The translations under genes and the position numbers were made by a program. The notes below the pieces were generated by a model. The model was not told the origin of the DNA, did no database searches, and worked only from the letters and a program-made list of their open reading frames with translations. This document shows, piece by piece, positions 20,824 to 31,485 of a stretch of DNA of 64,000 nucleotides. Origin of the DNA: Coccinella septempunctata (taxonomy: Eukaryota > Arthropoda > Insecta > Coleoptera > Coccinellidae); assembly GCF_907165205.1 (NCBI RefSeq), contig NC_058192.1, forward strand, positions 34,748,001-34,812,000, given 5' to 3'. Every line of letters begins with the position of its first letter. Position 1 is the stretch's first letter.

Positions 20824-23709
20824 TTACCTTACAAATTCCAAGAATTCATTAACATTGTATGGTTCACAAGTAATTACAAACTTAAACAACTTTTTCAAAA
20901 ACATTTTCTCAACTTCGATAGTATGAAATTTTACAGGCAGGGAATTAAGCAACCTAATACACATATACTGTGCATTATTTTGTGTCAGTGTTAGACTATG
21001 TATTGGGTATATATATTTCACAATCTGTCTGGTCCTAGTGTTCACATTTCTAAATTCTTCGAAAATATCTGGGTGCTGTATGAGAAATTTAATGCTGTTA
21101 TATACGTAAAGACCCATAAGGGTAAGAATATTATTCATCCGGAAAACACCTCTACAAGTCTGTCTGTACTTCATACCTAGCATAGTTCTCAATGCAATTT
21201 TTTGTTTAACGAATAAAGAATCAGAAAATGAACTATTTCCCCAGCAGACAATACCATATGATAATATTGATTGAATATTTGCAAAATATGCAGTTCTCAA
21301 AGTTGATACATCAACCGACCTTTTTAATACATTAATGGAATAGATAGCAGAGTTAAGTCTTCTTTCTAGAGACTCAACATGAACCTTCCACTTTACATTG
21401 CAGTCCATGTGAACCCCAAGAAATTTGGTGCAGTTGCATACCGTAACACATACACCATCCAGCTTTATTTCACAAGGTAATTCATAGCTAGCTCTATCTG
21501 TATGAAAAATAACACACTCTGTTTTACTTGCATTCAAGCTTAAATCATTGCTAAGGCACCAGTTCTTCACGCTAATGAAGACATCATTCAATTCAATTGT
21601 CACCCTACTCAAATCTTTCAAAATTTAGACTATATTAGTATCATCTACAAATATAAATATATTAAGTGATTGATCAATGTAAAATGGAAGATCATTAATA
21701 TAGATTAAAAACAAGAGAGGGCCTAATACACTGCCCTGTGGTACTCCACAAATAATATCTCCCTCATCAGAGATAAATGTTTCAGAGTCTATTACGATTC
21801 GAACCTTTTGTTTTCTATCCTTCAAATAACTTTTTATAAGATCAAGTTGTTTACCTCTTATTCCGCATGTTTCCAATTTTTTTATTAGTTTTTCATGATT
21901 AACACAATCAAAGGCCTTCGACAAATCTAAAAAAAGACCAACAGGAATATTTCCCTTCTCTATTGCATTCAAGACAGTATTTGTGAGTTCAAAAATAGCA
22001 GTAGTCGTATTTTTTTTGTGCATAAATCCATGTTGACATGAGGAGAATACTTGATGTTTCCTGAGGAAGGCTATTAAACGCATCGCAAGAATCTTTTCAA
22101 AAATCTTTGAGAATGTTGTCAGCAAATTTATAGGCCTATAGTTTGAGACATCATCAATATCACCAGATTTAAACAAAGGTGTCACCAATGAAATTTTCAA
22201 GCTGCATGGAAAGGTTCCAGCAACAAAGGATCTATATATTAAATACCTCAGTGGTTCTTCAATCAGATGTATAACCTCTTTAATGACAACACCGGGTATT
22301 TCATCATATCCGGAAGAAAACGAATTCTTTAATTGCTTAACTGCTTTAAATATTTCAGCTTTTTCTATTTCGAAAACAAAAAAGGATTTATCCACACATC
22401 TAGTCTTAGTTGTCGATTGCTCAGTTCCAGGTTGGGTGTTAATATTCGCAGCAATATTAATAAAATGGTTGTTGAATTGTTTTACTACATCTTTAGGGTT
22501 ACCTCTTGGTACAATTTTCTGCGAAACTTTATTCTTTCCAGTTAATGAGTTTATCAAAGACCATGTTGTCTTCGTTTTACAACTTGAATTCCGAATTTTC
22601 TCACCAAGATAAGTTTGTTTCAAATATACCAACTGTTTATCATACATATTTTTCATCCACCTATATTGGTATAAATATTCACGCTTGAATTGTGAGATCA
22701 CATAGAGAAGATCTAGCTTCTGCTTAAGATCTAGCAATAGCGGATCCTTATAACATGTGGAAATTAAATTTCTTTTGAATTTACACCCATCATCAGTTTT
22801 AACAGTAACATAGGGAAAAGAACATTGAAACATTTCATTAAACTTGTCATAAAAGAATTTCCACATAGCATCTGTATCACTTTCCTCAAAATCATACAAA
22901 TGAGACCAATTGAAAACTGACAATTTCTCCATGAAATTTGATAAATTTTTCTTGCTGAAATTTCTTATTTTCTTCTTAGAAGGAATCGAATGAAGCTTAC
23001 TGCAAGTTTCAAGGGAAAAAATCTGTCCCAAGTGATCTGATAGATGAGGCTGAACTACCTGAACTGAACCTCCCTCTATATTAGTACAAACATTATCTAG
23101 ATATGTAGCAGAGTGACAAGTTATTCTTGTAGGTTCCCTAACAAGAATATTTATATTGAAACCTTCCATAATTGTGACTAATAACTTACAATTTTTATCA
23201 TTCTCATTTAGTAAATCGATATTGAAATCACCCACAATAACAATTTCATTATTTCCTATAATCTGGAGAATCACAATTAATCTCTCAAAAAATAGTTCAA
23301 TATCAGCAGTAGGAGGTGTATCTGGTCTATAGATACACAAAATAAACAATTTCAAACCCTTCTTCAAACAACATTCAATTGCACAGCATTCAATAACCCC
23401 AGATACAGAAAGGTTGGAAATGTCCAACCTATTTTTACATACATGCTTGTTTCTTGAATAAATCACGACACCACCATGTTTTTTTTCCGCCCTACAGAAA
23501 CTAGAGATCTGTCTATAACCATCAATGTAATAGCCCTTCAATTGTTCATCACTTTGCCAATGTTCTGTTATTGCCAAAAAATCCATTTCTGCTCCACTGT
23601 TGAAATCCAAGAGTCTATCGAAAGATGTGCTCAGGCACTGTATATTTATGTGAAATACCTTAATCATATCCAATGTTTTCGCATGTTCAGATTGCTTATT
23701 TATATGCAT
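20824..23709 (-). pseudogene. LINE A ORF2: endonuclease and reverse transcriptase, one premature stop
   Basis: Starts at ATG 23709. The AP endonuclease occupies about residues 10-225, with FLAITEHW, GGVVIYSR, VIVGDFNIDLL and SDHLGQIF supplying the usual Glu, Asp/Asn and His residues. The RT follows, with SSGYDEIPG, TPLFKSGD, NYRPINLL, HGFMHKKNTTTA, LFLDLSKAFDCVNHEKL and CGVPQGSVLGPLLF. The catalytic box is FVDD instead of the usual FADD/YADD. A single TAG or equivalent stop at 21622-21624 lies just behind the catalytic box. The same frame continues to 20824 with the C-terminal domain (NASKTECVIF, TKFLGVHMD, LSYGIVCWG). About 961 codons in total without the stop. Confidence 0.9.
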
Positions 23710-23752
23710 GAGATTGTAGCTTGCACTATGCTGTTTATTTGCTGATGTTGGG

Positions 23753-24710
23753 TTATTCTGTATGGGTCTTGGGTTTTCGAAATAAGTTTCGAAATGAAAA
23801 TTCTCTCACTACAACACCTTCTGGCCATACTGCAGGATTGCATACTGAATTATACAGTTCTTCTGTGCAAACTCCAACGCTAAATGCTGAATTATTTCCT
23901 TGTGTGCTCAGTTTTTTCACATCTATTTCTTCGTCTTTGTTGATTCCTTGAAGATAATCTTTGATTTGCTGTTCAGATATATTGTTCCCTTGTATTCTCC
24001 CTACGTAGATCCATCTGCGTTTTGCTGCTCCCTTCATTAACGAATTATTTGTTATTTTAGTACCTGTGCATATTATATTTCTTCTATTCTTGTTTCTAGA
24101 ATTAATAATCGTTTTCCATTCATTATCTTTATGCATTGAAATTTGCTCTTTGTTTTGGCTGATTTGACTTATTTCTGACGTATTTGTTTGGTTAGGTCTG
24201 GAAGGTGATACTGGTGGTAGTCCCAGTGTTCCTGGAGCTGTCATCGCTGTCCGAGTCGCTGTCTTTTCTGCGTATGTAATCTCTTCTGTTGTTATGTTCT
24301 GTCCTTGTTTGAGTTGTTTATTATCTCGCCTTTGTTCACTTTGTTGTTGATTGCCGATCTTTTCTCCTTTGTTTACGGTTTTAACCTTGATCAAATTTTT
24401 GTTTTTTATGATTTCCTGTTCTTGTATTTTTATCTTATCCATGAGTAGAGTATTATTTTCCATAAGTATTTTGTTCTTTTCTTGTGATTCCCTTAGTAAC
24501 TCTCTGAGGTATGTTACTTCAATATTCAAAATATTGTTATCCTTTTGTAATTCTCCAATTTCTCTCGCCATTTTGTGGATATTGGCTTCTTCGTGCTTGC
24601 AAGTTGTAGATTTCTGATTTGCAGCCTGTTCCATACATTTGGGGTGGAAATTTTCTAAGCACTTGTAGCACTTGATCGGTTCCACAACCTTTCTTCTGCA
24701 TTGGATGCAT

Positions 24711-24715
<5 letters not shown>
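23753..24715 (-). CDS. LINE A ORF1 (Gag-like), N-terminally truncated
   Basis: The frame is open from the junction at 24715. It begins inside a cysteine-rich finger (C-x2-C, then CYKC, H and C spaced as in a PHD/zinc-ribbon type domain). A coiled coil rich in Glu, Lys, Asn and Leu follows (about residues 25-110), then a polar linker, and finally a C-terminal domain (RRWIYVGRIQG, then GVVVREFSF) resembling the RRM-like end of CR1-group ORF1 proteins. Such proteins bind LINE RNA. An ATG start is missing because of the truncation; the first in-frame GTG at 24685 is unlikely to be a real start. ORF2 begins 43 bp further on. Confidence 0.8.

Positions 24716-24742
<27 letters not shown>
24712..24742 (-). 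repeat. (TAA)n / (TTA)n tail at the LINE B / LINE A junction
   Basis: Ten TAA units separate the 3' UTR of LINE B from the truncated ORF1 of LINE A. Read on the minus strand this is the TTA-type tail of LINE B. Confidence 0.85.
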
Positions 24743-24743
<1 letters not shown>

Positions 24744-24903
24744 TTTATTCATCTATAAACATGGTTTACGTTACAGAGATCATACCAGATATAGTATAAT
24801 CTGTGTGTAACTATATATGTAAGGTGTATCGTTCCAAAATAATTGAAGAACACAATTTTCAGTCTTAGGAACACTTTATTTACAATTTATTCACGCAGCA
24901 ACG

Positions 24904-24931
24904 TTTCGAGAAAAATTCTTCTCTTCTTCAG
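24904..24931 (-). ncRNA. Hammerhead-like core, left palindrome arm
   Basis: Mirror image of the core in the right arm: CTGAAGA, a 5-bp hairpin stem GAGAA/TTCTC, then GAAAC on the minus strand. Confidence 0.45.
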
Positions 24932-25713
24932 GCTGAAATTACAAGAATGGTATGAACAAAATAGATCTAAATACCAGGACAATCCAGAAACTAAATTCAA
25001 GAACAGAGCAACAAAACAATGCAACTACAGTTTACGAACAACAATAGTGGAACAACAAAGACTAAGAACAATGACAAAAAACTATCAGAGGAAAAATCCA
25101 CCAACTCACCTTATGAATAATGAATTAAAAATCGTCTGAAAAATTCAAACTCGTAAAATCATTCGAAAAAAGCAGGTTCATCTCGGGGTCTCAAATTAAC
25201 GTGACGTACAGGTAGGTATGGACGCATTGATATGAATGAAACAAGAACATCGCACATACGCGGTCGGAATGCGTGCACTCGAGAAAAACTATTTATTTAT
25301 TTCCTTTATCAAATTCGAATACGTATTCGAATTTGATAAAGGAAATAAATAAATAGTTTTTCTCGAGTGCACGCATTCCGACCGCGTATGTGCGATGTTC
25401 TTGTTTCATTCATATCAATGCGTCCATACCTACCTGTACGTCACGTTAATTTGAGACCCCGAGATGAACCTGCTTTTTTCGAATGATTTTACGAGTTTGA
25501 ATTTTTCAGACGATTTTTAATTCATTATTCATAAGGTGAGTTGGTGGATTTTTCCTCTGATAGTTTTTTGTCATTGTTCTTAGTCTTTGTTGTTCCACTA
25601 TTGTTGTTCGTAAACTGTAGTTGCATTGTTTTGTTGCTCTGTTCTTGAATTTAGTTTCTGGATTGTCCTGGTATTTAGATCTATTTTGTTCATACCATTC
25701 TTGTAATTTCAGC

Positions 25714-25741
25714 CTGAAGAAGAGAAGAATTTTTCTCGAAA
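25714..25741 (+). ncRNA. Hammerhead-like core, right palindrome arm
   Basis: CTGAAGA at 25714-25720, stem GAGAA (25722-25726) with TTCTC (25733-25737), GAAA at 25738-25741. This matches CUGANGA-stem II-GAAA. Stems I and III are not established. Confidence 0.45.
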
Positions 25742-25962
25742 CGTTGCTGCGTGAATAAATTGTAAATAAAGTGTTCCTAAGACTGAAAATTGTGTTCTTG
25801 TGTGTAACTATTAATTATAACTTAATTTAATTCTACAATATATAATTTCAAACATAAATAAATCTTTCCTAACATTCACTTCACTGTGAAGGCACTCCTG
25901 GCTCTTATTCAAAAGTCCAAACCGGGTTTTACGTTGCTCAAATTGGTGAAATTATCCTGTCA

Positions 25963-26045
25963 TAATCGGTGAGTAGTTTGTCCTAATCGGTGAGTATATT
26001 TGTCCTAATCGGTGAGAATGTTTCGTCATAATCGGTGAGTATTTG
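25963..26045. repeat. Four 22-bp tandem repeats in the LINE B 3' UTR
   Basis: The unit GTCMTAATCGGTGAGTAKTTT is repeated four times with small changes shortly after the ORF2 stop codon. Confidence 0.85.
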
Positions 26046-26078
26046 GTATTATAGTTGGATGTTCTGATGTATTTTGTT

Positions 26079-29006
26079 TCATTCATTGAATTTATTAATT
26101 AAATCATTTGCTTCTCTTATGTTCAACTGAACTAGCCATTCCCTGGTTGTCCTCTTAAATTTCTTATAATTTCTAATTTTTTTCAACTGAATTGGGATCA
26201 CTGCATATACTTTAGAAACAAGGAATTGAGCTGATCTCTGTCCTATTCGCTTAAAACATTTTGAGGTATAGTAGGTTCTATCTTTATTTCTTGTTTGGTA
26301 TTCATAATCTACGTTATTTAATGGTATCTTTCCCTTGAACACGCTTACGGCCATTTTTAGAATGAATAATTTCCTGATGTTGAGTATTTTGGATTTTTGG
26401 AATAGAGGCTCACTAGGGTATGTTATTCTTTTACTATATATGATTCTTAGTATCCATTTTTGAACTTTATTCAGACTTTCTAAATGACAATCGTAAATTC
26501 CGCCCCATCCCACTATCCCGTAACCAATTAGTGTTTCAACAAGAGCATTGTAGATCATTATCAAATACTTTTCTTGCATGCAGACTTTTTTTAAAGCTTT
26601 GAATTTATAAATTATTCCTCTCAATTTTCTGGTCAAGTTTTCCACATGTTTATCCCATCTCAAATGACAATCAATTATCACACCAAGGTAATTTGCACTT
26701 TTTGCTGCTGGTATACTTGTATTTGTGTCTATGTCGATGTTTCCATACTTTGGCAAGCCACTCTCATATGATGCAAACGGAACATATTTTGTTTTATCCA
26801 CATTCAGAGTAAGTTTATTATACTGCAACCAATTTTTCACTAGTATAAAGTTGTTCTTCGTTTTACTCTTCAGTTCATCCCAGGAGTTTGCTTGAAATAT
26901 GATCACGGTGTCGTCTGCAAAACCGATAATATTTCCGTTGCAGGGAACCTTAAACAAGTCGTTAATATATATTAGAAATAAGAGTGGCCCCAACACCGTA
27001 CCCTGCGGAACACCGTAAGTGACACACTTCTCTTCGCTTCTTTTTCCATCGATCTCAACAACCTGTTTACGATTCGATAGGTAACTCTTTAATAAGTCAT
27101 GAATCTTACCCCGGAATCCGCATCTATCAAGTTTATCCAACAGAATTTCATGTGAGACGGTATCAAATGCTTTAGCAAGATCTACGAAGATGCAAAGAGA
27201 AGGAATTTGTTTGTCTAGATATTCATAAATATTGGTTGTTAATTTTCTGATAGCATCCTCAGTAGATCTACCGCTCATGAATCCATACTGGTTTTCATGT
27301 ATTATTTTATTTTCGAGAAGGAATTGCATCATGCGTTTGTATATTATTTTTTCCATTATTTTCGCAAAGTTGGATATCAATGAGATGGGTCTATAATTGA
27401 CCATTTCAAGCTTATCGCCGTTCTTGTATAAGGGTTTGATAACTCCCAACTTCAATATGTCCGGAAAACATCCAGTGACGAAACAATGGTTTATGATATG
27501 TGTTAAGGGTTCCGAAATTTCCTTTTTTATTTCAATAAGGATCTCGGTCCTAATACCGTCGTGCCCAGGAGCTTTTCTTTCCTTTAACGTTTCCATTATC
27601 GTTTCTATTTCAAATCTGTCTGTGGGAGATAAAAAAAATGTTTTCCCTTGAATAGGGTTATTTTCCGCTGGGTGTTCAACATTTTCAATATTACTCGCAT
27701 ATACTTGCCCTATGGTACTATAGTGTTGGTTGAATGCATTGGCTATAATATTTTTGTTTTCAGTAATTTCTCCATGGATTCTAATGCATTTTATCGATGT
27801 TTCCTTCCTGGATTCACCGCAGACAGTCTTGACCTGGTCCCATACAATTTTGGATTCTGAGTTTTTAGTTTCAGCAATTTTTTTTATGTATTCCATTTTA
27901 GCAATTTTAATTCTCTTCTGTATTTCATTTTTCAATTTAGAATACTGATTTTTCAATATTTCGTTGTTGGGGTCATTTTTTAGTTTCAAATAGAGTTTAT
28001 TTTTTTCATTTATCAATTTTATCAAAGAATCTGTGATCCATAATTTCCGTTGAATGTTTTTATTTTTTATTGTTTTCTTATGTGTGTTTTTTTCAATATA
28101 ATTTGTAATGATCTGAATAAATGAATTGGTCATCATATTTGCGTCATTTCCTTGATAAATCTCACACCAATTTTCCCTCTCGAGATCACTCCTCAACTTT
28201 TTATAGTTAATATAGCTTTTTATTTTTGGTTTATCTCTTCCTTTTGATTTGTTTACTGAAACATTCAAGGATATCATCGTTGGGAAATGATCTGTTATTA
28301 AGTGGTGTATTATGCAAGCATTACATCTATCATATATATCATCTTGCGTACATGTTCTTTTTATAAATATGTGGTCTAGGCAGCTCTTACTGCTAGGGCG
28401 TGTAGGTTTATTTATAACCGATATAAAACCTGTTGAATACATGATATTCTTATAGTCTTCCACAAAATTTTCTTGGGACATAAGGTTAATATTTATATCT
28501 CCTATGAGTATATGCTGTTTTGCATTTATTTGTTCTAGATATCTACTGAGATTCAAATTGAACGTATGTACGCATGTTTTTGGAGACCTATATATCGCTG
28601 TTAATTTAATATTCTCCTTATTTGAACATTCAATATCTATATCCATGCATTTAATTTCCCCTAGCTCAATTATTTTATAGTGGAAAGATATACCATGCTT
28701 CACATATACCAAGACACCATCGTTTTGGTTGTAATCGCCTTCATTGTAGGCCATGCTATAACCAACAATTCCATACATATTTATATTTTGTATCTGGAAA
28801 GTCTCAGTGAGGACAATGATATCAAAAGTAGTCTGAACAGACTCCAGAAACAAAACAAATTCATCATAATTTGCTGAGATACTTCTTACATTCATATGAA
28901 ATATACTGAGACTTTCCATGAAGCTATAATCTTTAATATGTTCTAAGTTAGTTATTATTTTTGTATCATACGCAAGGCTGTCGTAATCCTTAATGAAACG
29001 ATTCAT
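26079..29006 (-). CDS. LINE B ORF2: AP endonuclease and reverse transcriptase
   Basis: ATG at 29006-29004 (an upstream in-frame TTG at 29021 is less likely); about 975 residues without a stop. The endonuclease comes first (MNVRSIS, IVLTETF, DGVLVYVKHG, LIGDININL, TDHFPTMIS). The RT follows: KAPGHDGIRTEI, KPLYKNGD, YRPISLISNFAKIMEKI, NQYGFMSGRSTEDAI, IFVDLAKAFDTVSHEIL, YGVPQGTVLGPLLFLIYIND and the catalytic GFADDTVI. The usual C-terminal domain (KTKYVPF, YLGVIID, GYGIVGWGG) comes last. All catalytic positions that can be judged are present. It makes the cDNA and nicks the target in target-primed reverse transcription. It sits 145 bp behind ORF1. Confidence 0.93.
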   Translation of the reverse strand: MNRFIKDYDSLAYDTKIITNLEHIKDYSFMESLSIFHMNVRSISANYDEFVLFLESVQTTFDIIVLTETFQIQNINMYGIVGYSMAYNEGDYNQNDGVLVYVKHGISFHYKIIELGEIKCMDIDIECSNKENIKLTAIYRSPKTCVHTFNLNLSRYLEQINAKQHILIGDININLMSQENFVEDYKNIMYSTGFISVINKPTRPSSKSCLDHIFIKRTCTQDDIYDRCNACIIHHLITDHFPTMISLNVSVNKSKGRDKPKIKSYINYKKLRSDLERENWCEIYQGNDANMMTNSFIQIITNYIEKNTHKKTIKNKNIQRKLWITDSLIKLINEKNKLYLKLKNDPNNEILKNQYSKLKNEIQKRIKIAKMEYIKKIAETKNSESKIVWDQVKTVCGESRKETSIKCIRIHGEITENKNIIANAFNQHYSTIGQVYASNIENVEHPAENNPIQGKTFFLSPTDRFEIETIMETLKERKAPGHDGIRTEILIEIKKEISEPLTHIINHCFVTGCFPDILKLGVIKPLYKNGDKLEMVNYRPISLISNFAKIMEKIIYKRMMQFLLENKIIHENQYGFMSGRSTEDAIRKLTTNIYEYLDKQIPSLCIFVDLAKAFDTVSHEILLDKLDRCGFRGKIHDLLKSYLSNRKQVVEIDGKRSEEKCVTYGVPQGTVLGPLLFLIYINDLFKVPCNGNIIGFADDTVIIFQANSWDELKSKTKNNFILVKNWLQYNKLTLNVDKTKYVPFASYESGLPKYGNIDIDTNTSIPAAKSANYLGVIIDCHLRWDKHVENLTRKLRGIIYKFKALKKVCMQEKYLIMIYNALVETLIGYGIVGWGGIYDCHLESLNKVQKWILRIIYSKRITYPSEPLFQKSKILNIRKLFILKMAVSVFKGKIPLNNVDYEYQTRNKDRTYYTSKCFKRIGQRSAQFLVSKVYAVIPIQLKKIRNYKKFKRTTREWLVQLNIREANDLINKFNE

Positions 29007-29150
29007 GATGAAAACCCACAAATGTGCAATTGTGTCGAAGTGAAAATAAACTATTTATTACTTATATGTTGTATCGTCTATTTAGAGGAGTTATATTGAT
29101 ATATATATATATTGGGATAAAGACATAGGTGTATGATAAATTATTTCCAA

Positions 29151-29960
29151 TTAATTATCTTTTTCTGTTGTGGATCTATGCCTTAGCATATACTTCCTGT
29201 TGGGTGCTTCAGATGGTATCAACAATTTTACGAAACTGGTATTCTCTTTTTTTTTCGACGGCTCAGGCGCAGAGTTCATCAGTGCAGAACCCTCTACTCC
29301 TTTGCCACCACTGTACTCTGAGGATGCAGTATCCGATGTAGTAATTCGTCCTTCAGTCCTTTCTTCGCGTTCTAGGTCTGTCAGGTCATATACTCCTCGA
29401 CCTATCACCAATTTATTACCTTTGATAAAGGTTCTCTCTGTCGAATCCTTTCTAGCTTTTAGCAAAAAGGACCTTAGTTTCTTGTTTTCCTGGCGTTGTT
29501 GAGGTGTCAAGTCATGAGCAACTGACACAGCAGTACCCCTCAGATTCTTAGTATGATCGAATATATATTTTTTTGTTTGATAAGAAACGAACTCTACCTT
29601 GATAGGACTATTTGGAAGATCCCCCAACTTGTAACAATCATTAATTTCTGATGTCTCAACTCGAGTTTTCAATAATCGGTTTAATTCAGTGCTGATATAT
29701 TTCGATGTTAATTTAGAATTCGTTTCAAGACCAAAAATGATTATATTTTTCTTTTTCTGTAGGCGCTCCGTCTTCTCTAACCTGTTCTTCAACTTTTCAT
29801 TCTCTGTTTCCAGTTCTTCGTTCCTCTTTTTCAATGATTGGATCTCTAACAATAACTTCGTTTCAGTGGCGGATATGTAATCCTTAACTTCCTCCTTACC
29901 GTCCCTTATCTCGTCTAAAATCTGTCTCAGTGTAATCTCCTCGACCTGTTGGTTGGTCAT
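29151..29960 (-). CDS. LINE B ORF1: coiled coil plus RRM-like RNA-binding protein
   Basis: 269 residues from ATG 29960. A long coiled coil spans about residues 20-75 (LLLEIQSLKKRNEELETE and following heptads). An RRM-like segment follows (NIIIFGLETNSKLTS ... CYKLGD ... IKVEFVS), then a basic AHDLTPQQRQENKKLRSFL region. This architecture is similar to L1-type ORF1p and differs from the zinc-finger ORF1 of LINE A and LINE C. The C-terminal 70 residues are polar and low in complexity. Likely function: RNA binding and chaperone of the LINE RNP. Intact. Confidence 0.85.
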   Translation of the reverse strand: MTNQQVEEITLRQILDEIRDGKEEVKDYISATETKLLLEIQSLKKRNEELETENEKLKNRLEKTERLQKKKNIIIFGLETNSKLTSKYISTELNRLLKTRVETSEINDCYKLGDLPNSPIKVEFVSYQTKKYIFDHTKNLRGTAVSVAHDLTPQQRQENKKLRSFLLKARKDSTERTFIKGNKLVIGRGVYDLTDLEREERTEGRITTSDTASSEYSGGKGVEGSALMNSAPEPSKKKENTSFVKLLIPSEAPNRKYMLRHRSTTEKDN

Positions 29961-29999
29961 TTTAATCTTAATTGTGATGTTGTGAACAATTCCTCTATT

Positions 30000-31198
30000 G
30001 TATGGTTTATTTATTTTTGATTATGGTGTATGTATCCCAAATAGCGTAACCAAGTGAAAACTGAGCATGTATAATGAAAGGCTCAAAGGAATAAAACACA
30101 AAGGACACACGCTTCACTCCACTGAGACCGACCAGGGAGACTTTATTTTATAAACATAGACAGGAAGGTCCAGGTCAAGTCAAGGTGAACCCACGAAGGA
30201 AAATAAACAAAGGTGAGGAATGTGTCTATGAATCACGTGTTGCATGGAATTCCCCAAAATAATCGTTATCTGCACTCCTCATATGTTCACAGATGACGGC
30301 ATGCAGAATTTGAACTCTTGGTTATCTTACAAGCGTAATACGTAAAAAAATTCAATAATTGTCTATAATCGATGATATTTCCCAACAATCAAGCACAACC
30401 CTCACTCACGGTTTCTCCCAACCGCTGCAGAGCCTTTTTCCACACAAAGAACAACAAAGAACTAACAAATCTCGACCGAAATTGGAGAACACCTACACCG
30501 TGGCGAATGTCTCACACATTTAAATTCATATTCTCTATTACTTTTAACAGAGTCACTTTCACTTGCGTCATCTTCGCCCGCCATTTTCGAAAATATTCCC
30601 CGAATTGATTCCCCAATATAAGGGTCCTGTAGCGTTCCTCGAACAACTGAAGAATAGAAGAATCATCACTTGGAAGACTGGACCTGGTCGAAAGACCCTC
30701 CCAGTCAAAAGCAAGATTTGGCTATTATTAATTTGAATACTGAAGGCATTTGTAACGACGAGGGTGATCCTCCACTAAGATCAGCAGAAGATTTTTGACG
30801 CAGAGATGATATTCCTCCCAATGCAATTGAAAACCAAGTTATGTACCTATGATTATTTATTTTTTTCTTCGGTCATCATCAAGTCTTGGAATAAGTTTGG
30901 ATGAAGGCTTTATTATTCACTTTTTTTCTCGTTTTCTGCTCTGTTTCTTTGTTTCAGATATTATTTCGAAATGGAAAGAGGATAAAGAAATTTTTATGTC
31001 AATGGAAAGGAAGCCCTTCAGTATTAAAAGCTTATTCTGTAAACAAACTTGTCATCACTACACTTCTCACGGGGAGACAGGGTTTTTTTACTGAGGTTTT
31101 TCCCTAAGCTCTTGTATCATACTCCAAATTGTATGGTACCCCGTTACACAAACCTTTGCTAAAACTCATACATATGCTATATTGTTTGATAACTAAAA
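30000..31198. other. No gene recognised
   Basis: The stretch contains the 5' flank of LINE B and sequence without homology that I can see. Short frames (30372-30608, 30849-31094) look random. Confidence 0.5.
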
Positions 31199-31219
31199 AT
31201 GTATTGCTGACATTCAAAA

Positions 31220-31276
<57 letters not shown>

Positions 31277-31432
31277 GAAAGTTTTGGCCAGAAAAGAGCA
31301 AAAATGAACAATGTCGATTTATGATTTATGTATACTGAAGAAGGCGGATGCGCCGAAACGTTTATACTATACAAAATAAAATTGTTTACAACTTTTTTGA
31401 AGACCTAGATGCCCAATCAATTCAAACTCAAC

Positions 31433-31485
<53 letters not shown>

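Larger units (their letters stand above)
20714..24716 (-). mobile_element. LINE A: Jockey/CR1-group non-LTR retrotransposon, 5'-truncated in ORF1
   Basis: Minus-strand order: truncated ORF1 (24715-23753), ORF2 (23709-20824, one stop), a short 3' UTR and a (TATC)n tail at about 20714-20732. The 5' end coincides with the TAA-repeat tail of LINE B. Sequence decay is small: one in-frame stop in ORF2 and otherwise open frames. A target duplication could not be identified because both borders are simple repeats. Confidence 0.88.
24802..25810. repeat. 954-bp near-perfect palindrome inserted with a 12-bp target duplication
   Basis: From 24846 to 25799 the sequence is its own reverse complement, with arms of about 477 bp around a centre between 25322 and 25323. 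All stretches compared by eye matched. TGTGTGTAACTA occurs at 24802-24813 and again at 25799-25810. Between the left copy and the palindrome are about 32 unique bases. Each arm carries a hammerhead-like core near its outer end, so the structure is a head-to-head dimer with 3' ends outward. No coding capacity was recognised. Confidence 0.9.
24713..30000 (-). mobile_element. LINE B: apparently full-coding non-LTR retrotransposon
   Basis: Minus-strand order: 5' UTR (from about 30000), ORF1 29960-29151, ORF2 29006-26079, 3' UTR with four 22-bp repeats, then the box GATGAATAAACA and the TTA tail at 24712-24742. Both ORFs are open. The 3' UTR is interrupted by a palindromic insertion (24814-25798). 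The 5' end is approximate; no target duplication was found. Confidence 0.8.

Noticed and set aside
22283..22688. Plus-strand frames inside LINE A and the Penelope copies
   Set aside because: Antisense shadows of the RT genes without own features.
24802..25810. DNA transposon with very long TIRs
   Set aside because: There is no spacer or transposase between the arms, and the 12-bp duplication is longer than usual for cut-and-paste families; a retroelement dimer fits better, though not proven.
25963..26045. Short direct repeats as a CRISPR array
   Set aside because: Contiguous 22-bp units without spacers in a eukaryotic LINE 3' UTR.
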